64,000 nt of DNA from NCBI GenBank assembly GCA_932294295.1, contig OW028576.1:22265227-22329226 (forward strand), in the 5' to 3' direction. The notes under the pieces are model-generated. The model made no database searches, was not told where the DNA came from, and saw nothing but the letters and a program-made list of their open reading frames with translations. Below, one piece after another: positions 22,596 to 33,177 of the stretch (its first letter is position 1; every line of letters starts with the position of its first letter). The stretch comes from Alitta virens. Taxonomy: Eukaryota; Annelida; Polychaeta; Phyllodocida; Nereididae. The translations under genes were made by a program, and so were the position numbers.

Positions 22596-22822
22596 TCATT
22601 TAATATGGAGTGACTTGTTTGGGGAAGAAGGAGTTGTCGACTGGAGGTGACATATCATGAAGTACTTTGTAAGCAAATTCGGCTAGGTTAATCTTGCGTG
22701 TTACATATATCATTCTTCTACTAGTCTTTCTTAGTAGATTATCGTATGAGTTTATATAGTCATTGCACACAAGTCTTATTGCTCTTTCATTCAATTTTGC
22801 AAGTATCTTGTCTTGCCCTACT
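22596..22822 (-). pseudogene. LINE-E, reverse-transcriptase C-terminal segment
   Basis: The minus strand encodes LNERAIRLVCNDYINSYDNL and then a helical block ending DMSPPVDNSFFPKQ. This matches the segment after the thumb of CR1/Jockey-like LINEs (the 'Q-x-R-A-L-R' helix followed by 'Y-x-x-L-L'). Its upstream continuation lies at 23947-24187, on the far side of element E5. The C-terminus may continue at 18118. Confidence 0.75.
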
Positions 22823-22826
22823 GTAA

Positions 22827-23946
22827 AGCCCAGGTCTCACATAGCCGGTTTTGCCGTAGTAAGCCGTAGTATGACGTAACGGTTACGCAACAGCTTTTTT
22901 CGCCGGTGACTACTGGTGACTCGACGGCTTCTAAGGGTGACTTGACGGGTTATGGCCAATTAGTGGACGAATTTCAGGAAAGACTCGACGGCTTCCAGGG
23001 GTGACTCGACGGGTTCTACGAGTAACTCGACGTGTACGTCGCCTGGTCTAATTTTAAAATATAACGCCGGGAAAGTCGGCGAGTTAAAACTCCAAGCCGT
23101 CGGCTTACCCGTACAACACGTCGAGTCTCTCCTGGAATTTGACGTTTTTCCCTTACATTTACCAAAAATATATAAATAGGGGCTGCATCTCTCGAATATA
23201 ATTAATATAAAAAAGGAAGGAGAAATTGGCCTCCTGCCATGATAATAATATAAATAATGAAACTACGGCACTTCTAAACAAGAAAAAACTACGGCAGTTC
23301 TGAACCAAAAAAAAAAAATACGGCACTTCTGAACAAGAAAAACTACGACACTTCTGAAAAAGGAAAAATACGGCAGGTCTGAACGAAAAAATATTATATA
23401 CATTAAGCTGATCCAGGGACGGGAGAGTAATGAATATTTAAATGAAAGAGCATTTTCCAATGATACATTAAATTTACAATTTGCTTGTGTGACAGCACTA
23501 GCTAAGGAGGAGGAGGCGAAGAACTAACTCGACGGGTTACTTATGGAAGCCGTCAAGTCACTCCTACTACTTGTCGACTTACCCCTAGTGCCCCTCAACA
23601 AGCCGTCGGGTTTACTACAACTAAAATTAGGGACGGATAACTCGCCGACTCCGACGGGTAATCCGCCGACTTCGACAGGTAATCCGCCGACTTCGACGGG
23701 TAATCCGCCGACTTATGACAGTTTTTGGACACTCGGGAGTTTGCCACAGGTATGCCATGCAAGCATGCCATACCCAGCTGCCAGCTCCGAAACTCCCGGG
23801 TTGGCCACGAGTCCCAGGAGTGAGTTGACAGGTATCGCCGGGTATCCACGGGTAGCCATCGGGTTGGAGCCGGTAAGCGTGCTGCGTAACCGTTAAGTCA
23901 TACTACGGGTTCACTATGGCAAAACCAGCTATGTTAGATGGGGGCT
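22827..23946 (+). mobile_element. Family E, copy E5, inserted in LINE-E
   Basis: The ends are AAAGCCCAGGTCTCACATAGC at the left and GCTATGTTAGATGGGGGCT at the right. The flanks are consistent with a GTAA duplication (22823-22826 and 23947-23950), or TA alone. Removing E5 reunites LINE coding segments: YC-S-I-V-Y-N-S from 23950 upward and the LNERAIRL segment from 22822 downward. The arms carry GACGGGTAATCCGCCGACTTC 21-bp repeats. The centre carries a unique five-copy repeat (23262-23390) instead of the E1 core, so this is a distinct subfamily shared with E8. Confidence 0.8.
23262..23390. repeat. Five-unit tandem repeat in the centre of E5
   Basis: Units of 24-30 bp share the core TACGGCACTTCTGAAC followed by an A-rich linker of variable length. 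They start near 23263, 23289, 23319, 23343 and 23369, and the core varies at one or two positions. It is not seen elsewhere in the window. Confidence 0.8.
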
Positions 23947-24187
23947 GTAAGGAGTTATAAACAATTGAACAGTATACAAGTGAAGCTACAAATGACTCAT
24001 AAATCCTAAGTTTGCTTGTATAGTCAAGGTATTTGCTAATAAGTCTTTGTAAGGCATTTATCTGTTGAGCAGCTTTTTTTTCTCGTCTAATGCAGAGAAA
24101 ATGTATCTATTGAATTTGAAATTGGTAGTCATGTAGTCAAGTCAGAAGAAACTGTCATACTAATAGGAATAAAATTAGACAAGTTAA
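23947..24187 (-). pseudogene. LINE-E, RT thumb segment with inverted 5' piece
   Basis: From about 24085 down to 23950 the minus strand encodes KKAAQQINALQRLISKYLDY followed by KLRIYESFVASLVYCSIVY, the canonical LINE segment before the 'YC-x-x-V-W' motif. Adjoining it, from about 24095 to 24187, the plus strand encodes FEIGSHVVKSEETVILIGIK and then LDKLN. That is the 'V-x-L-L-G-I-x-L-D' block which normally lies just upstream in the protein. The 5' end is therefore inverted relative to the rest, as produced by twin priming. Confidence 0.65.
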
Positions 24188-24209
24188 ATTAAAACATGTG
24201 TCACTGATC

Positions 24210-24300
24210 AGTGTATTAGGTGTTTGACTCGTAGGCACATGGTCATGGGTACAAACCCAGCCACAGCACGGAGGAACTGAGCAGATCCTCTGTAACGATA
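24210..24300 (+). mobile_element. tRNA-like SINE remnant
   Basis: GTGTTTGACTCGTAGGCAC and GGTCATGGGTACAAACCCAG resemble a degraded tRNA anticodon arm and B box. There is no clear body and no flanking repeat. Confidence 0.3.
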
Positions 24301-25589
24301 ATCTTGGCTATAGCCAGCGATGGAAATTGTTGAGTGCTTAACCTGTCGGCTAAAAATAAATCTAATTAAAAGTGGCTTCTTGAAAACGGCTGCCAGCTGT
24401 ATATTTTCCAGAATGTTGAGCTTCGCACTTGAACAGACCTGTCAAAGGTTTTTTTGTAAAAGCAATCATATTTACATACCGGACTCAATTGTGAAGTTGA
24501 CTAATAAGGCAAACATATTTATTTATTAATATTTGATACCCAATAAAATTTGCCTGGTCAGGCCAATGTACTAAACTGTAGAATGTTAACATAAAATAAA
24601 AGTTGTTTTTGTTGCAAAAAAAATACATATTTGTAACTGTCTCAGCTGGCCAGCTGCAACTTCTTTTTGATCTTTCCAAAAATAGAATCATTAATTGATG
24701 TTAACGCCGTGTACACAAATGTGATGCGGGCATTGATAAATGATACGGTTTCCATGAATACATTGTATTTCTGCGTTTTGAAATTTCCAATTGAAGCGCA
24801 TTTCATATTTTTTAATATTTATCGCACTATTGAGTGATATTTGTAACAAGCGAAAGCTGGTTGAAAATTATTGAGGAGAGAATGGGTAATATGACATTGA
24901 TCAGTTATATTGATACAATACTAAAAGTTACCACATGTTTATTTTGGGAATACAGTAATTTATTCCACAAAGTTTTCATGCCAACTCAGGAATAATTTCC
25001 TGTATTCTCAAAATTACATTTGACAGTCAATTCTCTAGATCCACGGCGTTAAAAACGCCTGAAGATAAACAATTGATATGATCGACACACATCAGGACAA
25101 TATTAGAGAAAAATGTTCCAAAACAGATTGTGTAAATGTTGAGACAACATTGTATAATATAATTTACATGGCGAAACTATTTTGATAATGTCTCGTGATT
25201 ATATGATTCTCGATATTTCCTCAAGCATTTCTAGGGTCCACACTTTCATATTGTTACATTATTAGGTAAATGATAATCTGAATGTTGTAATGACATCTGT
25301 GCAATATTTTTAAAAATAGCATTAGATTTTTATTCAAAATCTCTTTTCTTGATATTAAAAAAAATTGCTTCAAAGCGTTTAGAGTCAACATTTCATTCTT
25401 GTGACAATATGTTCTGCAAGTAGTCACAGTATTTGTTCAATACAATAATATCAATGTCATGAGTATCTCCTGGCTATATTTCAGGGAAACATGTGCAATA
25501 ATGTTTCTACTGTGGACACTTTAATGTTGTGACAATATGATCTGCAATACTCTCAAAATCATAGTTAAAAATGTCAGTGCTGTGAAAAT
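24301..25589. other. AT-rich DNA, nothing recognised
   Basis: No gene or clear repeat was seen. Confidence 0.5.
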
Positions 25590-25596
25590 ATTCTCA

Positions 25597-25749
25597 CAAA
25601 TGTGGGGCCTAATGCCTAGTACCCATTGCACCTTGGTGGGGTGAGGCAATGGTTGAAGAGAATCTGCCCAACTCATCGATGCCATGGTGGGGGCTTGAAC
25701 CCACAACCTTGCAGGCAGGAGGGGAACACTTTTACCATTGGACTACGAC
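25597..25749 (-). mobile_element. tRNA-derived SINE, family C
   Basis: On the minus strand the head has A box TAGTCCAATGGTA and B box GGTTCAAGCCC, with an anticodon-loop-like CTGCAAG. The body contains CACCCCACCAAGGTGCAATG and ends GGTACTAGGCATTAGGCCCC. The flanks ATTCTCA (25590-25596 and 25750-25756) form a 7-bp target-site duplication. A 3'-end fragment (GGGTACTAGGCATTA) recurs on the plus strand near 30027-30041. Confidence 0.8.
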
Positions 25750-25859
25750 ATTCTCATTGTGAATACAGAAATATACCTACCAGCTCTCGACCGATCAGTG
25801 ATCTTCATTCGGCATTGACAGAGGATAAAATATAACATTACATCGTTATTTTAGGAGAT

Positions 25860-26825
25860 GCTCTCAGACCCCCTTTATATAAAGATCACTTCTATGATTC
25901 TCAAAAGTAGTAAGCACTTATTATGATTATATTCCTCTGATTCTGAATATCCAGTGACATACCAGAAACCCCTAACTCTTCTTAGAATTCTTAGCAGGGG
26001 TGAATATACTCCAGCAGCAATTACCCCTTAGATCTGACCCTAATCCAAGGAAAGGATTTACCTCAGGGTTAGTTTGAAAAGGGGTATTTATATGTCCCAT
26101 GTTGACAGAAATACTTAGGTTGAGAGGTGAAAATCTATCTATCTATCTATCTATCTATCTGTCTTTCTCTATCTATCTATCTATCTATCTATCTGTCTTT
26201 ATCTATCTACCTATCTGTCTGTCTGTCTGTCTGTCTATCTAACCATTTATTGATCGATTGATTTAATGAATTAATGAACATTGGACTTGGAGGCTTTGTG
26301 AGTAAATGATAATAATGCCAATGTAGTGTCTCGCGCGATAATTAGGGATCATATCTCGTCTCATATCTCGTCTCATTTCATCTTATCTCTGAGTTACGCA
26401 TAGTGAACTCGATTTATCAATGAATAGGTTAACAATAAAAAGTAATAGTACTGGTGTATTCATCAACTCCTTTCAACATTTTGTTACACCCATCCTAAAC
26501 TCTTTTGCCATATAACCCTGCCCAATAATTCCTTTCCAATCACCCTCTAAGCATTGGGAACATGCAGACAGGGCATGCATGTGGTTCGCATTACATATTT
26601 ACCCCCATAATTCACCTTTAAGCATGTAAATTGGACACGGTGACTCCATAGACATGTTCACCCTCTCCTACTAATCATTAAGACCTCACCATTAAGACCA
26701 CGATAGTCAAAAATGTATTCTTGTAATATATTTTGTCTCACCAATAACACTATCTCAATATTAAAACCAGTAAATGAGAGTAAAACTTTTTTGAAGTTAT
26801 TAGACTCCTCCTGACTATCACCAGC
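25860..26825. other. No gene recognised; contains a microsatellite
   Basis: AT-rich DNA with the tetranucleotide array at 26132-26243 and a short GGTCTTA-type repeat word at 26670-26710. Confidence 0.5.
26132..26243 (+). repeat. Compound (TCTA)n/(TGTC)n microsatellite
   Basis: CTATCTATCTAT blocks are interrupted by CTGTCTTT and finish with GTCTGTCTGTCTGTC. Confidence 0.95.
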
Positions 26826-27391
26826 AACAGAGAAGAGTGACCACGGACATCAAAGACGAACTTTATGTTCTCACTCGTGCTCCCTCGCGCCTCTTATATT
26901 CACGTATAAATTATTTCAATGATCAATGCGGGGCATCTGTGGAACGTTTGGCGGACATCCGTCCTCCGCTCGGCGATGGTCCTCACATAAGGAGGAGAGG
27001 GCTACAGGCGGATGAGCGCGGTTTCACAACATAGGGAAATCCTGCCAAAACAGTTTTAACTTGCGTTTTCGTACAGTTTTTGAAGTACAGCTATACATCG
27101 CACACCATTAGAACCGCGATACAAAAGTGCAACTTAAAAACCAAATTTGATGAAGATCCGACAAGTAGAAGCCGAGAAAAGTCTGATTATAGTACAAATT
27201 CAGGCCTCGCAAATCCCGTGATTTTTTGACGTTGTACAAATCGTCCACACAATTCGTCTAACATGAAACATGTCAAAACAAACTTGACGGCTGTTTTTTT
27301 TTTTAGAAACGGACCTTGTTTTCATTTTATTTTGATTTCGAATTGTTACAATAAATAAATCCACTATATTAGAGCTACTTCACACATTTAA

Positions 27392-28454
27392 GTGCTAAAA
27401 ATCGTATATTTCAGGATATTTATTGCATGCGTGGTGGCGCACCTGTCACTTCTCTGCAGCTCCCTCTGGGAATAGATAATCTCTTGCATATAAGCGAAAA
27501 AATATTATTTGCTATGCTTCATGCTACATACATCTTAAAAGAGTGTTAGTGGACTTTTAAAGTGTTGTTAAGTATAAATGTATGATCTACATTCATGCTT
27601 TCGGTATTTCCTAACTTTTATAATCTCTAAATTCTCGCACGTGCCACCATGATGTTGCGTCATAGGCAAGTAAACAAAATGGAACACAGTCGATTCGCAT
27701 CTTCTTTAAATGAGCAATAACTGCGTTTCAAGGTATGTTTATATGTTTGAAAGGTGTCATTTTCAATTTAGGATATATTCACTGTGGTTTTGTGGTGCAA
27801 AATCTTGTCTAATAAGGAGTTACATTGTCTCTGACGTCACTGGCGCCGCTTTGTTTTTGTTGATATTTTTGAGGACGGCGTGACCATCTCAACTTTTTTA
27901 GAGTGATTTTGTCGCAAACATTTTCTTATTTTAGGATTATCAAGACAGCTTTGTTGGTTATTATTACACACGGAGGCAGAGAAATACATTGCCTACAGCT
28001 TTGCCTGAACAGATTTGGGTCGAAAATAGGGATTATTCTTAAAATCGACATTGTTGACTAAAGTACCTTTATGAAATTGCCTTATGGGCTAAAAAAAGCT
28101 ATGGTTTGGAATCAGTCCCTACATCTACATATAGGGACTGATGGATCAGTCTAGGCAGGGATGGGCACAGATTTGCACGGATGGACACGGTGACAGCGCG
28201 GATGGTCGACGGCAGAATGACAGGCGGGCCATGGAAGTCCGACGCATTTCAGAATGTAGATCATACATTTATACTTAACAACACTTTAAAAGTCCACTAA
28301 CACTCTTTTAAGATGTATGTAGCATAAAGCATAGCAAATTATATTTTTTCGCTTATATGCAAGAGATTATCTATTCCCAGAGGGAGCTGCAGAGAAGTGA
28401 CAGGTGCGCCACCACGCATGCAATAAATATCCTTAAATATACGATTTTTAGCTC
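27392..28454. mobile_element. TIR element between TTAA sites with 201-bp inverted repeats
   Basis: The left arm 27394-27594 and right arm 28252-28452 are inverted copies of near identity (both 201 bp, only a few mismatches, such as TATTATTT against TATAATTT). Both outer ends lie two bases inside a TTAA (27388-27391 and 28455-28458), which is the target preference of piggyBac-like and Kolobok-like transposons. The 657-bp interior is unique in the window. It includes a donor-like CAAG|GTATGT near 27733, an acceptor-like TTCTTATTTTAG near 27934, a short frame beginning DYQDSFVGYYYTRRQRNTLP after that acceptor, and degenerate GGATGGACACGG words. No transposase is recognised. An inverted duplication of a gene 3' end is the alternative, because the arms carry an open frame with YCMRGGAPVTSLQLPLGI. 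Confidence 0.7.
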
Positions 28455-28579
28455 TTAAAATTCTTGAACGTTCTACAAGCTGTAAAAGAGTGGATGGCAA
28501 GTATACCAGAATAAACAGCCTCCCTTGCGTACCTGCGAGTGGGCGCGACTGGGCACGAATGGCCACAGACGTACGTAGA

Positions 28580-30859
28580 TAACTAACCTAACACTCTTTA
28601 ACCACTCGCTGAGCGACTCATTATTGTGACCTCATTCTAGCCAATTAGATAATATCAATCATTATTTTACGAGGGCATCTATCCAGTATTTCTTCAAAAT
28701 TGATTTCCCACATATTTCAAATGGGCTCATCTGCTCGTCTCTCAGCTTTAGCACAGGAGACGAGAACATTGTCAAATTTTACTAGGTGTTTATATATATA
28801 AATGCTGAAGCAAGTTCGTGTGGACTCAAAAGCCTCACCACGACTAATCTGCTATAAATTTTGGCCAAATAATGAGATCTCTTTGCAATTAATGGAAGCT
28901 GTATTTGAGTTCACAATTTTAAAACAAATCTACATATTTTGACGTTTTACAAGATAAATATAGAGGAAGGTGATACTTCTCCTGTTATTTTCATCCATTA
29001 AGCTATGGTACTAAAATAGACATGAACTACTACAATGAAATATCATATTTTAGCATTTTGATGATGTTTAATTAGTGTAATCATATCCTGGAATATGATG
29101 CGCAAATCATCTTTCATTCTCAGTATTCGGTAATTTAATGCAAAAATCTAATGATGATTTAGTTACTGTAAATAACCGGCTGAAATTACGGAAATTGATG
29201 ATGTGATAAATATTACCAACAATCTTGAACCAATAAACCAATGGTAAGAATATATTATTTCTTCTTTGAAATAAAAATTGATCAATATTATTAAGTAGCA
29301 GGTAATTTTATCATAAGATGTCTACTAAGCTTGAAAGTTAAGACCTTCCAGTAAACCACGATTGGAATATCGCTTTTCTTATACTTATTAATTTATTAGT
29401 TATTGTGTGTAAGAATATTTTGTTTCTTACATAATAGTACTGCAAAGAATTGCTGAAAGATACAGTGACTATACAGTTTGCAAAAAAGTCTGCCGTAAAC
29501 CTGCCGCAACACCACTAAATTTACAGTATCAATCTTCTTATATCCTTATAATGATGTATTTCCTAGGTGCAATAGCCGTAACACACCTGTAATTATTTGA
29601 GTGAATAATAGGTGGGGACCGAGAGATTCCCTTTTTGGTCAATCAATCTCTAGTGCACCCTACTAGGAGCTGACAGAAGGACTACTGGTGCTGCCACCTG
29701 GTGATTTATGAAGAAGGAAGACGTCACTAAATGACGTCAGAATGTCCCTCATGCATAAGCTTCTTCTCTGAACCTGACTAGGCAATTGATATATTTTTCT
29801 GTCTAAAGATTGATGTAGAACTCATTATCCATAAGGTCCGCCTCCAAATACGGTTAGGAATCTATTCCAATACTTTGTTTTTATAAAAGTACAAGATCTT
29901 GCCTAAGTAGCAAAAGAGCGCTCTGAAGTAAGTGGCTAATCAGCTGTTAGGCAAGTGTAATGATAGCACAGTAAGATTTGGATGCAAAAGCATGCAGAAT
30001 GTCCACTCGCTTCAGCATGGACTCCGGGTACTAGGCATTATCAAGGTAATTTCTCAAATTTAGACGTTTCCCTTAATTATCTATCTATCTATCGAACTAT
30101 CTATCTATCCATCTATCTTTTTCAGTCTTTTGCATACTCATCACATATATTTTTGTAAGTACACACAAAGAACTTGCATGAAACTATGAGCTGGGGAAAT
30201 GACACTTAAAGCACTATTTATGGGAGAGGGGTAACAAAATGGCGTCATTATTCTAGACAAACTGCAAAGACTAAAGCTGAAAAGAAGCCATTATGACCGT
30301 CATATGGATATGCCAGCTATCATTAATTACCGAGCAAATTGAGATTATGCCCCACAGAGTCATTAAGCTTAGCTTGTGGCTACAGGGAGGGGTTTTAAAG
30401 TTACCCACTCATGCGGAAGGTTTGCGAGAGCAATTTTGAAGTTATGCAAAACTTGCACTTTATAATTTCAGTGCAACTTTTGTATCAGTTCACGTCAAAC
30501 CTGCGCTCTAATAAGACTCTAACTTCCCTGATTGTACAACCATTTGATAAGCATGCATGTGGGGAACTTGAAAGAGCAATTGATTAGTCGTGTTTAAGTA
30601 AAGACACGGAGATAACTGTTGTAGTAATATATTAATTTATATTGTAGTAATCATGAATTAAAGTCAATGCATATTGATTCAAAACTAGCCTATCAATAAC
30701 CTTTGGTGTATTGCATTACAGTTGATTGCAATGAATTGTGATCATTCACTTGACAAAGTGTTCTAGTGATGTCACAGTTTACCATGCTTGAGTGGTCGCT
30801 AGTCAAGCTCATAAACTCATAAACAAGAATGGACTTAATTTCTTTTGTTTCAATTACAG
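28580..30859. other. No gene recognised
   Basis: AT-rich DNA. It has two close CRE-like sites (GACGTCACTAAATGACGTCA, about 29730-29750), a family C SINE 3' fragment near 30030 and a short (TATC)n tract at 30078-30120. Confidence 0.45.
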
Positions 30860-30904
30860 CCAGTCAGTTAATTAAATCATCTGCACCATCAAATCAAGCA
30901 TCTG
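30860..30904 (+). other. Candidate 45-bp cassette microexon
   Basis: A strong acceptor (TTTTGTTTCAATTACAG) and a donor TCTG|GTAATT bound 45 bp, a multiple of three. Entering after two leftover bases, the open frame reads SQLIKSSAPSNQAS and leaves one base, so splicing could preserve frame. The other two frames stop. The serine-rich linker gives no family. A multiple-of-three size and clean acceptor make it the best of the exon candidates, but there is no neighbouring exon to anchor it. Confidence 0.25.
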
Positions 30905-30924
30905 GTAATTATAGATAAACAGAT

Positions 30925-31068
30925 AAATCAATAGATAGATAGATATATAGATAGATAGATAGATAGATGGATAGATGGATAGATACATACATACATACAT
31001 ACATACATACATAGACAGATAGACAAATAGATTAATAGGTAGATAGATATCTGTCTGTCTGTCTATTT
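30925..31068 (+). repeat. Compound (ATAG)n/(ATAC)n/(TCTG)n microsatellite
   Basis: GATAGATAGATA units are followed by ATACATACATAC, then GATAGACAGATA and CTGTCTGTCTG. Confidence 0.95.
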
Positions 31069-33177
31069 TCCTACCTTCTCAGCTAGGCTCCGAAGACATT
31101 ATTAAGTCAAGTGTGGAGGGGGAGTCTAATACAGGCCTTGTGGGTCAACGAAATAAGGCCTCATAATATAAAAATGTGAACTGCTGCCCTCCCAACCCAT
31201 GAAATGCCTGAATTTTTTTGGGCATCATGCTTGAAAGTTCTATTTATAGACCATGTGGTCAACTAAAAAAGGATGCTGTCTAGCTTGTTCTACTGCAGTA
31301 CAAGTCCATGGTTACTGATTTCCATTATGTCTAAAACCTTCATTTATGCATTTGAATGTGGTAACTAAGGACTTTATCCACAATTGGCTAAGGCTATGAT
31401 CACTGTAGAGCTCATTTGTGAAAGTTATCATGATTTTGTAATCATCAGGATAGTAGAAATTGGAAAAAATATCTTTTATTCATCTGACATTATTTACAAA
31501 ATAATTACATAATAAACAATGATACCTGAAGTCTTAAGATTTCATATATATCTTTTAAAAAGATTTTGTTTTTATTTTCCACCAAATTAAACTGTAAAAA
31601 CATTTATGTATGTTACAGATCCCAATCTTCTATCAGTCTTGCATTTGACCTAATCTCTCCCAGGGATCAGTAAGACTGCTGGTAATGAATACCTGGCATT
31701 GACTAAGCTAATATTAGTCACAGTTATATTGTGTGACATAGGTCTAGACGTCAGATATAAAAATCCATATTGGTGAAATAAGAGAAAGAAAAAAATATTA
31801 ATCCTCTTACAAAAAGTTTTGCAAAGTATCTGATGTCTGTGATTCCTGAAGGAATTAGTGACTCTGGTGTAGGAATTAGAGATTCTGAGGAAGGAATTAG
31901 TGATTTCAGACACCTAATTGGAATAAGCTGTGGTAAGCAGATATATGTATGTGGAAGTGTCTAAAAAATTGAATAGATTTTTTGCTACTAGTTTTTTGTA
32001 AGTTATGTCTGAAAAGAGTTACTTTGAAATCAAGCTCTGTAAAGTAATTAAGTGCTTAGTCAGCAGATACGTGGTTCTATGTTAGACTTATCTGACAGAT
32101 AACCAATCGCATGTCTAGCTTATACCTGCAGTCTAGTGACAATAATTTGTTGGTCTAACTATAAAGACAACTATATATCCAAAAACCACTTTAGGTATCG
32201 TAGACAAAACGCCAGACATATATTGCCACTGCGGTTTGAAATTGCATCACATTTTTGATCATCTGATTCACTGAAAGCAACATCAACAATGATCAATCAA
32301 CGTTTGTTTCCAAGACCAGGTGCAAACTGGCAGACAAACCCCAGGGAGTTATGCGTTATTTCAATTACAACATCTTTAAATGTTTCACTTCAGTATCAGT
32401 TACATGTCAAGTTTAATCCAAAATCTGCATTCTACTGATAAAATTATTCAATCATAAACCAAAAACAACGTTGGTATGACAATTATATGTCCGAATGCCT
32501 GACGCATTTCCACAGAAAGTCATGCACTACTTCAATTACACTTTAAAACGATATATACCGTTTGTCGAATGTTAGAACTTTGGGCACCTGTAAATCAATA
32601 CTCTTCCTTTACTCCCTATTTGTGTCTTTATCTGATGTGGTGATACCAGAATCCTCTTGGCCCAAGGGGTTTACGGGGTAATTATAGCGATACTGGTGGC
32701 TCCCCCTATTACTAGGGGAAAAAAACCCTTTCCTTGGCAATGTGTTGATAATTGCAGGGAGCACATAGAAACCCAGGGGGTTTCTAGGAAAGATTGAAGG
32801 ATATAAAGTTTGGTAGATCTTAAAAGTATATATGCAGTGGGGAAAGACTGAAAGATCACTTCAGTATTACAGTAATTTCTGGTTGAGGTAAGAAATGTTT
32901 GTAACGATGTTGTAAAGTGGAAGCTCACCATTAATGCCACCCTTGGTGCAACTGTACCGGTCTAATTGGTGAATATACTCTAGAATGCCGTATAAAGGTC
33001 GCTGATTGGTCCATAACTGACCATTTAAATTCTTTATTCACAAAGTGGTCAGTTTGGCCATGCCCTTCCAATGGATATTTTCAGTATCCTTCATTTGGCA
33101 GGAATATTTTTAAAATGACGTCATGGAACTTGCCGGCTGTCTCTCTGGCGAGTCCCACATGTGTTAACTTCTACGTT
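31069..33177. other. No gene recognised
   Basis: AT-rich DNA. It includes a three-unit 21-bp repeat at 31839-31905 built on GGAATTAGTGATTCTG words, and a CRE-like TGACGTCA near 33117. Confidence 0.45.

Noticed and set aside
26819..27034. Terminal exon after CACCAGCAACAG
   Set aside because: The acceptor has a poor pyrimidine tract, and the Arg/Gly-rich frame shows no family motif or splice partner.
32200..32560. Internal duplication of about 170 bp around TTTCAATTACA
   Set aside because: The resemblance is limited to short AT-rich words and did not extend.
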